DNA of 64,000 nucleotides. It comes from Cordyceps javanica. Its lineage: Eukaryota; Ascomycota; Sordariomycetes; Hypocreales; Cordycipitaceae. How positions within the stretch are numbered: the first letter of the stretch is position 1; every line of letters begins with the position of its first letter. Made by a program: the position numbers and the translations under genes. Below are positions 44,401 through 55,027 of the stretch, piece by piece. The notes below the pieces were generated by a model. That model ran no database searches, had not been told where the DNA came from, and saw only the letters and a list, made by a program, of their open reading frames with translations. The stretch spans positions 2,790,001-2,854,000 of the forward strand of contig JAAECO010000005.1 in assembly GCA_036850795.1 (NCBI GenBank). Reading direction: 5' to 3'.

Positions 44401-45122
44401 AGCTCGATTCGGATGATGATAGCTATCATATGCGCGGCGCTACGACGCGGAGACAGTGGCAGGAATCAATCGCAGAAGACGAGGACGACCTGGGCGAGGA
44501 AGGGACGCCGAATGGCGGTGTGAGGACTAGGCGTAGCCTTCGCGCCAGAGCATCCCAGACACCGACGAAAGTCGACAAGTCCAAGGTTGCGGGCAGACGC
44601 GGCGGTGCACGGCCGGGGAGTGGACGGCCTAGGAAACACCCACGACCCGTGCCAAAAGCAACACCCGAGACGGCCCAGGCCGCGCGTCGGTTACGGGAAT
44701 CGCCCCAGAATCCGCCATGGCTCGACAGCTCGAACGAATCTCCACGCACAACGCGCCAGAGGCGAGCTGCACAAGACGCATCCGACGAGATTCAGGATAG
44801 CGACGACTGGTCTACCGGAGGTGAGGATGCTCCTCCAAGAGCCCACAGGCGAGATTCTCAAGAAGGGGAGGAAGAAGAAGACGAGGACGAGGAAGAGGCG
44901 GTAGGCGAGAGCGAGGAGGAAGAGGAGGACCAAGATGAAGAAAAAGCAATGGAAAAAGGGACAAGAAAAGAAGCACAGGCAAAAGAGGAGGAGGAGAAAG
45001 AGGAAGAAGAAGACGAAGAGGAGGAGGAGGAAGACGACCAAGATGTGGTTGTGCGAAAGCGATTGGATCGGGCGACTAGAAACCGGCGGCCGCCGGCTAA
45101 ATTCCGCGGTGATGATTTTTGA
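41493..45122 (+). CDS. KMT6: Histone H3K27 methyltransferase KMT6 (Enhancer-of-zeste ortholog)
   Basis: Catalytic subunit of a PRC2-type complex, methylating H3 lysine 27 in the nucleus to silence facultative heterochromatin. Exon 1 (41493-42143) and exon 2 (42189-45122) are joined across a 45-bp intron in phase 0, giving about 1194 residues. The Cys-rich CXC domain (about 624-700; CTCVKAGILCEKWCKC; CACHATGKSCQAKQ) precedes the SET domain (about 731-860). SET-domain motifs are GVGYGLFTAEDL, YINHAS and EELFFNYGENF, so the catalytic and cofactor motifs are present. After SET comes an unusual tail of about 330 residues with AT-hook-like motifs (KPGRPPQ; SGRPRKHPR) and very long Glu/Asp runs near the end. 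Its left neighbours are retrotransposons, its right neighbour BAP31. Confidence 0.92.
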
Positions 45123-45883
45123 TATTTGTAGCGCAGGAGCGCTAGTCACGGAAAAGCTACAAGCAGAGGCTGCTTATTCATTTGAATTTGGGTCATGGGC
45201 GTTGGGCGTGAAATGTACACCGTGTGATGGTGAGAGGGGATTTAGCTACTGGTAGAAGGTAGATGGGCGGCTGGCATTGGCGGCACAGCCGCCGTTTTTA
45301 ATGAACATTTTGTGGCTACATTTGACAATGAAAAGAACCGACTTCGAAATCACATGTACAGCAGGCGGGACATGGAAAGCGCGTTCTATGCGTAGCATCC
45401 TTTACTATGCGTGGCCTTCGGAGACGGACAAGAGATCAATTACCAGCCACTTGGTCAGCCACTTGATCAGCCCCTCTGTGAGCTTCAGCCACACCGTTTG
45501 CTGACCCTGGCAGTGCTGAAAAACGATGACGTCGCCAGGTCGTCAGTCAAGCTTGCACACAGAGCTTCTAGGCCCGATCCAGCGGGAAGCTCTGCAGTCA
45601 CCTCTGCACTGCCCTCGGCTTGTCTGGGCCAAAAAAAAACTGACCACCTTTCCAAACGTGCTTACCTCTTTTCCTCTGGACACCAAACCTTTGCCGAAAG
45701 GACCACATCGCAAACACGCACTTTAAGCTTCTCTTCGCGCCGCCCTCTTCCACTGCGAGCTTCCAATCTCACAGACTTACTGCTCATCCACCTCAGCCCC
45801 CCTTTCTTGCTGCCGGTCCTCCGTCGCCGTCCTACGAAACCCCGCAAGCTGCCCAGTGCATCCGAGCACACGCAACAGTCGCC
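45123..45883. other. Intergenic: KMT6 3' region and BAP31 promoter
   Basis: No gene is supported. The second half (from about 45620) is pyrimidine-rich (CTTTCC, CTCTTCC), as is common before housekeeping genes in ascomycetes. It leads to ATG 45884 in the context GTCGCCATGACG. Confidence 0.45.
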
Positions 45884-46701
45884 ATGACGCTCTACTACAC
45901 AATCGTGTGTTGACACCCCAATGGCTAGATCTTCTGGCCACGGAGCATGATGATTGCGGTGTGCTAACTGCGACTTACCAGGTGTTTGCCCTTCTCATGT
46001 TTGAGATGGCGCTCTTCATGTTCCTGGTGGTCCCTCTACCTCACAATGCTCGCCGCGCCATCTTTACGTATGCATTTCCCATCAGTACGCGCAGTTGACT
46101 ACATGCACTGACAACGCCCCCAGCTTCATCTCCGAGAACAAGACCATTGCCCAGATTCAGCACTGGCTCAAGATCACCTTCATCTTCATCCTCGTCCTCT
46201 TCATCGACTCTGTGAATCGCGTCTACCGTGTCCAGGTTGAGCTCTCTGATACCATGGAGAGGGCCGCCCGCAGCGGCGGAACGTACGTCAACCTCTCTCA
46301 CCTTGACAACCAGGGCCCACGTTCATGGCTAACAAGACTTGTTACCCCGCAGTGTCGTCCTCGGCCACGAGCGCACCGAAGTCCAGGCGCGCAAGTTTTA
46401 TGCCCAGCGCAACATGTACCTCTGCGGCTTCACTCTCTTCCTCTCTTTGATCCTTAACCGCACCTATGTTATGATTAAAGACATAATCCGCCTCGAGGAG
46501 CGTGTCCGCGCCTACGACAGCGACAAGAACGCGGTCGTCAAGCCCACGGACGAGGTCACGGCCCTCAAGAAGCAGCTTGCCGCCAAGGAACAGGATCTGC
46601 AGACGCTCAAGAAGCAGAGCGAGCAGCTCCACAAGAGCTACAACGACCTCGGTGACCAGTACGAGGCCACCCAAGCCAAGGAGGCCAAGAAGGACAAATA
46701 A
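45884..46701 (+). CDS. BAP31-like ER membrane protein (Yet family)
   Basis: Four exons, 45884-45904 (only seven codons), 45982-46067, 46124-46282 and 46353-46701, give about 204 residues. Introns are 56-77 bp with GCTAAC or GACTAC branches. The joined N-terminus MTLYYTIVFALLMFEMALF is typical of BAP31/Yet proteins, which help ER export and quality control of membrane proteins. Three membrane segments lie at about 7-27, 45-63 and 105-125. The rest is a cytosolic coiled coil (VTALKKQLAAKEQDLQTLKK) ending in KDK, a lysine-based ER retrieval-like tail. The gene converges with the minus-strand gene ending at 46914. Confidence 0.9.
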
Positions 46702-46913
46702 TCCAGTCTTGCACCCCGAAACGCAGCACGACTAAGACCTGGCTGATGCGCCATGGAGTATACATGTTTAGAGGACGGAAGAGCGGAAACGTGAAGAATG
46801 GCGCTGATGCAGCGAAAAAAAATACTGGTATATGGTTCGCCGTTAGGGAGCAATGCGCTGGCAAAATGCAGCAATTGGTAGCTTTACAGTAGCCTTGCGT
46901 AAATGAATTGTTT

Positions 46914-47953
46914 TTACTTTTTGACCCGTTTTGACCGTCTCGTGCCTTGTGCTGGCTCGGGTTCTTCGGCCGCGGCACTCTTCCTCTTTGCTTGTTGCTC
47001 TTTCACGCCTTTGGTATCTTTGGCAGTGTTTTCCGTGACTTTTGCAGTCTTTGCGGCCTTTGCGGCCTTTGCGACCTTTGCAGCTTTGGCAGGCTTGCGC
47101 GCCGCCTTGCTACTCTCCTGCGGCGCAGTGTCGCGCTTGAACAGCACATATGCCACCTTTTCCACGTCGGTCGCGCTCACGCCGAGCCTCCCAACCAGCT
47201 TTGCCGCGTTCCGGCGCAGCATCTCGTACTCGCTGTTGCTGTACTTGATCTTGCGCCCCGCCACGCCGCCGGCGCACAGCCAGTAGAACGCCTCGTCCGA
47301 GAAGAAGATGACGCGCGCCGGGTCGTGCACGCTCAGCAGCAGCGACGCGGTGGCGGGGCCGATGCCGCGGAGCTTGGTGAGGGCGGCGAGGGCCGCGGTG
47401 ACGCCGTCGCCGCCGCCGTCGCCGTCGCCGCCGCCGGGCTGGGTGGGCGAGGCCGAGGAGGAGGGGGACGACGCGCGGTATGCCTGGATGGCGGCGGCAA
47501 TGGTCCGCCGGGTCACGGCGGCGTTGTTGGACGAGGCGAGGCCCATGAGCATGGGGCGGAACTTGCCGTGACGCAGCTTCCACTCTACGAGGAGTCGGAC
47601 GTCATCGAGCGTCATTTCCTTGGAGGAGGAGGAGGCGGTCCCGCCAAACTCGGCGATGGCCTTGCCATAGCGGAACTCGTCAAGCTGCTGAAGAGATTTT
47701 TGGCCGGGTTTGGCTGGAGGAGGAACATGTTAGGGAGCGGCGCGACCAAGAGGGGAGAGGAATGATTTGCGAGTTTGAAAGAAATCTTACATCCTTTTGA
47801 TTGGGAAATTTTTTCTACTAGGGAAGGATAGTCATTGAGGAGGGATGCGAATTCGTCGTGAGTTATCTCGTCTGGCGCTGGTACTTGTGAAGGCTCGTCT
47901 GGCGACGGCACGTCTGTGGATGGCTCCTTTGTTGATGCCATTGCGTCAGTCAA
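46914..47953 (-). CDS. Conserved helix-hairpin-helix protein of unknown function
   Basis: Exon 1 (47953-47791) and exon 2 (47713-46914) join in phase 1 across a 77-bp intron with a CTAAC branch, giving about 320 residues. The core (about 80-240) has LDEFRYGKAIAEFG, MTLDDVRLLVEWKLRHGKF and FFSDEAFYWLC. It includes a helix-hairpin-helix signature, LTKLRGIGPATASLLLSV, as found in DNA glycosylases and other DNA-binding proteins. A Pro/Ser/Gly insert of about 20 residues precedes that motif. The last 60 residues are Lys/Ala-rich (AAKVAKAAKAAKTAK) and end in KRSKRVKK-like basic text, which suggests nuclear location. I recognise it as a conserved fungal protein, but no catalytic function can be assigned. 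Confidence 0.8.
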
Positions 47954-48645
47954 AATCGTCTTTTCAAGGAAGACTGCCGTAGTAAATCAGTGGAGCGCGA
48001 CTTGAGGCTATTGGAGGTAAACGTCGAGTGAGAGGCGGTGGATAATAAGAGAGACACGCGTAAGGTGTCAAGTGTGTCGCCTCAGAGCAATCTATAGCAA
48101 GACAGGTCACCCCTGCGCACTGGCACTGCCCCATACAAGGCTGGCGATCCCACGGCTGTGAGTCGTGCGGCCAGCCTTGCACTTGTATAACTAACTAGTT
48201 GATGGCATTTGTCAATTTCCATGCTTGTAGAATAATTAGCGACTATTCCTCATTTGATGAAAACATTTTCAACCGTGCAATATTGACTGCCTGGCAACCC
48301 AACTAACCCAGACACTGTGCGGCTGATTGTTACTATATGTGACAGTAATATATGTGACTGCAGGAGCCGCCATGATAGCAGCCACGCTCAATCGCAAGCC
48401 ATTTACGTATGCATTGCCAGGAATATGTACAAGATTGGTAACCAGGATTCAACTTTGAGAATTTCTCAATCCACCCCTCTTATACTATCAAATTTGATCA
48501 CCATGGCTCGTAGAATTAGTGCCCTAAATGTAAGGCCACTATTTTAGGTCGCATCGCGTTTCTTACAAACACACATCACAGATCTGCCTGCGTCTTTTGT
48601 CAACTATCCAACAACATTTCGTTCAAGTCGCCAGAGAACCGTGCT
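47954..48645. other. Intergenic between two divergent genes
   Basis: This stretch holds the promoters of the minus-strand HhH gene and the plus-strand Zn2Cys6 gene. It contains the strong hairpin at 48136-48179 and nothing else recognisable. Confidence 0.45.
48136..48179. repeat. Hairpin with 10-bp perfect arms and inner stem
   Basis: CAAGGCTGGC and GCCAGCCTTG pair perfectly around 24 nt, and inside these CACG and CGTG can pair again. The outer ATACAAG can alternatively pair with CTTGTAT just downstream. It could be a structured RNA or a protein-binding site. Confidence 0.5.
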
Positions 48646-48698
48646 ATGGCGCCGGGCTGATCCTCAAGAGAAGCAGAAGCCATAATACGATGGCCTGA
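48646..48698 (+). promoter_or_regulatory. Two minimal upstream ORFs before the Zn2Cys6 gene
   Basis: ATG GCG CCG GGC TGA (48646-48660) and ATG GCC TGA (48690-48698) both lie before the predicted start ATG 48710, the second ending 11 nt before it. If the transcript starts upstream, they could reduce translation of the transcription factor. Confidence 0.4.
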
Positions 48699-48709
48699 CG
48701 GCTTGAGAC

Positions 48710-50458
48710 ATGTCCCCTAATACTGTCAGGGCACCAAATGACTCCTCTCGTCAGCGTAGGGCCCATCTGAAATCCAGAAAGGGCTGCGCGAGGTGCAAGA
48801 GGTTGAGGAAAAAGGTCAGTGAACCGTTCAATACGAGGCGATGGGACGCCGCGTTCGACTGACGGTTCGAGTATTAGTGCGATGAAAAGCAGCCTAAATG
48901 CTCTCGCTGTTCAAAGCAGGGTGTCAATTGCGAATATGTCATTGCTGCAGACGGTGATGAATCAGCCACCAGCAATGTCTCCAAGCGGCATGGCCCCCAG
49001 CTGGCCCGTGATCTGGGTCCAGAAATGAGAGATTTAGAATCTACTGATCCAATGTCTGCTCACACACCGGCCAACTCGCACCGAAGCGTGTATAGTCATG
49101 GCAGCCACGATCCCGCCACTCCACTGGCCGTTGTCGGGCGACCGGGCGGACCCGTTCAAAGCATGCCGATGCTGAATGCACGCGAGCTGGAGCTTTTCAG
49201 TCACTACATTACACACACTAGCCATGTAATCCCACACGGCAAGGAAGACATGTTCCCGTTGCAGGTCGGTATGCCCAACCTGGCATTTACGAACCCCGCC
49301 GTCATGGACGCCATCCTTGCCCTCGCCGCATCTTGCAAGTCCCATGATATCATTAGGAGTTCTGAAGCATCTCCCGAAAAGCTTGAAGAGATTTGCGACC
49401 TGCTACGGCTGGCGGATCGTCATCATCAGTCCTCGCTTCGACAGCTGCAGAATGACCTCAAGGAGAGGCAGTTCCAATCCGTCTTGCCCAACGCTGCCTT
49501 GATGGTGTTATATGCCCTCTCTTGCCACCATGTGCGAGTGTTGATGGCCAAAAAAGTCAGGCAGCTAGGGATTCTGCTTCCAAAAGATATGCAGCCCTTT
49601 CAGTCTCAATGGATCACGTCGGTACGCGCAGCGCACGTCGCGTTTGTCGGGCTGTTACAGCCCGGGCTGCGCTCAAGCAGCGAACTCGATTCACCACATC
49701 CGAATCAGCAGGGCGAGGAGGAGGCTGAGCTGCTTGCATCATCGCCTGGCCCATCGGAGACTGCTGAAAGCAAATACAAGTTCCAAGATGGCCCCACAGA
49801 AGAGACGAGGCGCTTGCTGCTGCCCATCATCTCCACCACATACGAAGCCGCCCTGGCAAAACTCAGGGCGCGGAATAGAGACGTCGAGTCCAGCGTAGGC
49901 CCGTACGATGCCAAGTTAGAAGCCTGCGGCACTGCTCTCAAGCTTCTCGAAGAGCTTTTTCAGGCTGTCATGGGCGGCGGCGGCCCTCCGCAGAGAGAAG
50001 AAGGAGCCCCCAAACCGCGTGATTTTGGGGCGCTGGACAATGTCCCCCCATGGCTGGTCCGATACCTGGCGCGCGTGACGTCTGCCACGCCGTCTAAGCT
50101 ATGGCGGCGTCGGATCATGGCGTTTCTGAACCAGGTGCCGTTTGAATTCCTTCATCTCGTCCAGCTAGCCCTCGACTGCATGCCAGTTGAGGAGCGTCAG
50201 TCGCTCTCGCGCGACGCCGACGAGCCGCTGCCCCTGGAGGCGGCGCACAAGCCCGTCATGGACATCTTTGCGCACTGGCTGGTGCTGGTGATGCTGCTGG
50301 ACGGCGTATGGTGGATTGGGGACGTTGGACACTGGGAGCTGGGCCGCATCATCCGTTTCATCGAAGCGCAAGGCTTCGTGATCGACCTGGCCGAGGGTGA
50401 AACATGGTGGCCGAAAACCATGTACGCGATCAAGTCCACCCTAGGCGGTGCGGCGTGA
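48710..50458 (+). CDS. Zn2Cys6 transcription factor (sterol-regulator-like family)
   Basis: Exon 1 (48710-48814, 35 codons) and exon 2 (48878-50458) join in phase 0 across a 63-bp intron, giving about 561 residues. The intron falls inside the DNA-binding domain, after KGCARCKRLRKK, a common place for introns in this family. The joined cluster is C-x2-C-x6-C-x5-C-x2-C-x6-C (CARCKRLRKKCDEKQPKCSR). The rest, with ELELFSHYITHT and AVMDAILALAASC, matches the fungal-specific regulatory region found in proteins annotated as C6 or sterol-uptake regulators. The target genes are unknown. The nearest downstream neighbour is a secreted cupin, with no evidence of linkage. Confidence 0.88.
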
Positions 50459-51128
50459 GAAGGCCGCCATTTTTAGCGTCCAACGAGCGTTTCTCTCAAT
50501 GACAAAATTTTACCGCCATCGGCAGTACTGATTCTAGCGAGGAGAAGCTGATGCGGAAAACAAAAATTACAAATGAACAGCCGCCGAGAAGCTCTCACGG
50601 TGATTGCTCGTGCGATACGCTCCAAATACGCCAGCGGGGCGTCAATACGACAGGGCTGACCGAGGTGAATACGCCAGTCGCCCACCGCAGCCGTGGCGTA
50701 TCGGACAGGAAGGCTACCTACATGCACAGCCCTGGCAAAATATAAGCCTTTCCGATAGAGATGGAAATGGTCGTGGCTGCAAAGACCCTTGCTGAGAAAA
50801 TTGACAGCAGCGATAAAATGCGACCACGATTTGGAATGTCTTGACTCTACATTACTCGTTTGGTCAAGAGTGAAGAGACGCTATGGATACTACAATATCC
50901 CGCCATGGCTGTGCTGCTTACCGGCTGTCATCAGACAACTCAATTGCAAGACTCATGATTACAATGATTTGAAATAAGTCAGGCCTTGGTCGAATATATA
51001 AAGACGTTGGAATCCCGACATTTGCGCAATTCGATATAGAAATCAAGCACCTCAATAAACAACACTCAAACACGACTCGATACCTCAAAACTTTTCCACC
51101 ACCCAATCTCAAATCAACACACAACATC
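50459..51128. other. Intergenic, cupin promoter
   Basis: No gene is supported. CGAATATATAAAG at about 50992-51003 is a good TATA box, about 130 bp before ATG 51129. It is followed by a CA-rich leader (CAACACTCAAACACG), typical of well-expressed secreted proteins. Confidence 0.5.
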
Positions 51129-51973
51129 ATGATCTTCAACACTGTTTCCATCATATCAGCCGTTCTGGCTCTGTCCTCTGCTGCTATTGCTGCACCGACC
51201 AACCAGACCAAGCCCGCTGGTGAACTTAGCAAGGCCGCCCGGCTGCGCATGGCTGATAGGTAAGTTTTTAATGGACAGCAGAGACACAAAAAGCTTCAAG
51301 ACTGACCGAGCCATATTATGTAGTTTTGCTGAGCGCTATAGCATTCTGGCCGATGACAAGGATTTTGTCTTTGACCTTGGCCAGAACGGCTTCCAATCCA
51401 TCGCGAATCGCCAGACCTTCCCTGCCATGGTCGGTACCGGTACCAGCATCGCGGCCGCTAAATTTCCCGGTTTGTGCTCCCAATGTCATATATAGATGTC
51501 CCTTGACTCTCTCCATAAAGCTTGGTTCTAACGCGCCCACCGCAGGCTGCTCCATCAGCAAGCTGCACATCCACCCGCGGGCAGCCGAGATGCTCATCCT
51601 CCTTTCGGGGCGGCTCGTCACCGAGACGATCCCGGAGCTCGGCGCCGTCGGCGCCAGCGGCAAACAGCGCGTCATCCGCAACGAGCTGGCGCCCAACTCG
51701 CTCAACGTCTTTGACCAGGGCGCGCTGCACACGCAGATCAACCCGGACTGCGACGACGCCACCGCCATCACCGTGTTCTCCGCCGAGGACGGCGGCTTCG
51801 GCTTCGTCGCCGACCAGGCGTTTGCGCTGCCCGACGACGTCATCGCCACGCAGCTCGGCGACGCCATCCCCGGCGCCGACATTGACCGCATCCGCGCGGC
51901 GCTGCCCGCGGGCCTCGCCGCGCAGATTGACACCTGCCTGGACAAGTGCAAGATCCCCAAGCGCAGTCTGTGA
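51129..51973 (+). CDS. Secreted cupin (germin/spherulin-1A-like)
   Basis: Three exons, 51129-51259, 51324-51469 and 51546-51973, give about 234 residues. The N-terminus (MIFNTVSIISAVLALSSAAI and AA) is a signal peptide with likely cleavage after AIAA, so the protein is secreted. Cupin motif 1 is KLHIHPRAAEMLILLSGRL, with H-x-H and Glu as metal ligands. Motif 2 is NVFDQGALHTQINPDCDD, with a His ligand. The TC-L-DKCKI C-terminal Cys pair may form a disulphide. Such proteins are single-domain cupins, usually Mn-binding, and are often induced by stress or during development. Any enzymatic activity is unknown. A TATA box lies about 130 bp upstream. Confidence 0.88.
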
Positions 51974-53161
51974 GCTCTTGAGTAAGCTGAGCTAGGAGGA
52001 AGCGGTAGAGGGTTGAATTTTTCTCTTGGTGGAAACATGTGATGAGAGTTTTGAATTTACAGCGTCAAGTTGTATATCAAGATTTCTGAACAATTCTCAA
52101 ACTTCAGTTGTCTGTGGATAGACAAGGTTTCTGGCTGGCTGCGTCTAGACGGCTTAGATTTTAGCAACCTGATACCGCGTACTATTCAACAGTCTTGTTC
52201 ATAAAAATGAGTGTCCTCGACAGACAGATGGAATGAAAACCAATGCATAGATGTATTTGACTTTTGCTACACTTTCATGCAATACCCTTGCCCTAATCGA
52301 CTAAATCTCAGCAGGGCTGAGCCTCCAGTGACCTTCAGGCTCGTTTGGCCGACCGAGTTTCACAAACGCCACTTTGGCATCCAAGTCGGCCATTATAGTT
52401 ATCCAAGAGTAATGGTTCAGCAGGTATCTTGACTACAATACCTAAGCCGTCCCATTATTATACACGTATCTGATATGAATTTGATTCTGAATTTGTAGAT
52501 CTAGTTTCGAAATACTAGAAGCGCTTGGCAATTGATGTCGAGAAGCTCATATCGGGACGTGGGTTCTTGTATCAACTAGGTGCTCGCAGCATGATACGAG
52601 GCGGTCAACACCCGGGCAAACATGATAGAGAGGCAACTTCGTGGAAGAACGGAAACAGCATAGATACTGGTCTGGCATGCCTCCTTGACTAAACTACCAC
52701 GTGTGCGAAGCTTCTTTGGCCGCCATCTTCCAACTGTTGCAAGTCTCATGTTCCAAACACTGGAGAACAGGTGGAAATGGTGTCAACACAGCTGGCGCGC
52801 AAACCAGTTGTATTGTCTCGTTTCGGGCCATTTCAATCATGCGGGGTAGCCAATTGTACTAAATTGATCAACCATCTGCTTTCTGTATGGTTCGCTTCCG
52901 AGCATCATACTCCACAAGGCGCGAACCACTGTTTCCCCAACCACTACCCAGATGCCGCAACCAAAAGCGATTTCCGTTTACCTCCTTTCCCCTATACCCA
53001 TTTTCTCACCTTCAAACACTGTGCTGGGTGCAAGGGAGTACGCGCCTCAGACCTTCTCTCTCAAAATACGCACCGCTCTGCTGGTGTTGAAGCTGGGGCA
53101 AGGGTACCGGCCGGAACCGGCTTGAAAGCAACTGGTGAGCTTGCCGTATCTGTACGCCAAC
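51974..53161. other. Intergenic, nothing recognised
   Basis: Only short ORFs without domains are present. The right end should hold the promoter of the UNC-93-like gene. A further 5' exon of that gene cannot be excluded between about 52,930 and 53,160. Confidence 0.4.
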
Positions 53162-54761
53162 ATGGGCCCCCGCAACTATCTTGCGCGACCGTTTAGTCAA
53201 AATTTCGTCGTGGGAATGTAGGTCTCGCCTGAAAAATGGTCATGTCGAGTTTGATTGATTTCTGACACTATGGCCTCCTCACAGATTGCTATTCTGCCTG
53301 CCTGGCATCTACACAGCGCTGACGGGCCTCGGGGCTGGCGGTGGGCATCCGTCTTCGGCCGATGTGGCCAACAAGACCAATGCCATTCTGTACGGCCTCT
53401 TCTCCCTCGTCGGATTCTTTGGCGGTACGCTCGTGAACGTCCTCAGGCCCAAGACATGTTTAATGATTGGCTCTCTGGGATATCCGCTGTATGTTGGTGG
53501 CCTCTGGTACTATGACCGAACTGGCCACGCATGGTTTCCCCTGCTGGGTGGAGCTGTGCTTGGGCTGACTGGCGGATTTCTGTGGTCGACTGCAGCTTTT
53601 GTGCAATTTGCCTATGCTCACGAGAAAGACAAGGCTCTCGTAAGTGCAGGTTGGGGGATGCCAGGTGTCGCGCAAAGGTGCTAACTAGGAGGATGATGCA
53701 GTACATTAGCATACAATGGATGCTGCGGAGTTTCGGGGCCATGGTTGGAAGCTCTATTTCCTTGAGCTTGAATATACACGAAACACACCCTGTTGGTGTA
53801 TCGGACGCTGTTTACATTGTCTTCATCGTTGTGCACGCGAGTGCCTTCTTCATTGCCATGATTTTCATCATCCACCCCAAGGATGTGGTACGAAAGGATG
53901 GCTCGCACATTGCAACATCAAGAGACTCCAAAGTATGGTACGAGATCAAGCAAACATTCAAACTGATGACCATGAGCAAATATCTCATCATGGCTCCCGC
54001 GCAACTTGGTTGCGAAATGGGGCTGGCGCTTGTCAGCAGTGTCAACGGTGCGTTCAACCTCTGCCCTCCAATACCCTTGAACAAGTGAACCAACTCCAGA
54101 GAAAGGTCGATTCTTCAACTTGAGAACCAGATCCGTCAACAACTTTGCCTATCAGACGATCCAAATCCTTGTGCCCGGCCTGCTGATTTGCGTTCTCGAC
54201 AGCCGCTTCGTGAAGTCCCGTCGCCACCGTGGCCTGCTCGGAATCGGGCTCATGGGCACAATCGCCATCGCCGGCTGCGTCGGTCTCATGAGCTGGTTGA
54301 GGGTCAATCATGTCGAGTCACGTCCAGTCTTGGATTCCCTGGACTGGACGGACCCCGAATTCCGCGGGATGCTAGCATGCTACCTGTTGTTCGGAGCCAC
54401 GTATGCCGGGTACCAGATGTGTACCGAATACACCCTGTCGTCAACGACGGTCGACCCTGCGAAGCTCGCGCGAGTGGCCGGAATGTTCAAATTCTATTCG
54501 ACATTTGGAATGATGGTTTCATTTCTTCTGGCCGGGGAGCGCGTTCCATTTATTGCCCAAGCTAGTCTACAACTCGCGTGAGTTTACAAGGCGCACAACC
54601 GTAAACGGACATGTGCTGACAATGAGGATAGATTTTTCGTCTTGGGAATTATTGGCGTAGTATGGGTGCTTATATTTCATGTCGCCGATACTGACTATCC
54701 CTCTGATGAGGGGCTTCCTGGACTGGATGGCGTTGACAGGGACATAAAGGGAGAAGAGTGA
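53162..54761 (+). CDS. UNC-93-like MFS membrane protein
   Basis: Five exons, 53162-53217, 53285-53639, 53702-54047, 54106-54577 and 54632-54761, give about 452 residues. All joints agree in phase (2, 0, 1, 2), and introns are 54-67 bp. The protein belongs to the UNC-93/DUF895 branch of the major facilitator superfamily. Features are LPGIYTALTGLGAGG after the first helix, FLWSTAAFVQFAYAHEKDKA, FFNLRTRSVNNFAY and FRGMLACYLLFGATYAGYQM. About ten to twelve membrane segments are expected. Fungal members are uncharacterised plasma-membrane or vesicle proteins. The start ATG is the first in frame after a stop; the N-terminus is short for the family, so an upstream exon is possible. Confidence 0.82.
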
Positions 54762-55027
54762 AGTGTCTAATCATCTAATATACCACAAAAATTTCATCAT
54801 TTCATATATGCCTAGAAATATAAACTATGATTTCTTTTTTTTTTCTGCGGGTTTGTTCCGCCGGTGATGGGTGTTATTGCCCTCGCGTCGGCTGTGGCAT
54901 GGGCTTCCCTGTAAATAGTTGAAATCCACTGTGAAGACGAGCTGGAGAAACTGCGTTGAAATTGAGCCAAGATACGTTGATTGAGTGCCTGGGTTTTAAT
55001 TAAACACTCTTATTGACTATGAAGTGG

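Noticed and set aside
46947..47765. A 272-codon plus-strand ORF over the HhH gene
   Set aside because: It is produced by GC-rich repetitive codons of the minus-strand gene, is Gly/Arg/Ala-rich, and has no family signature.
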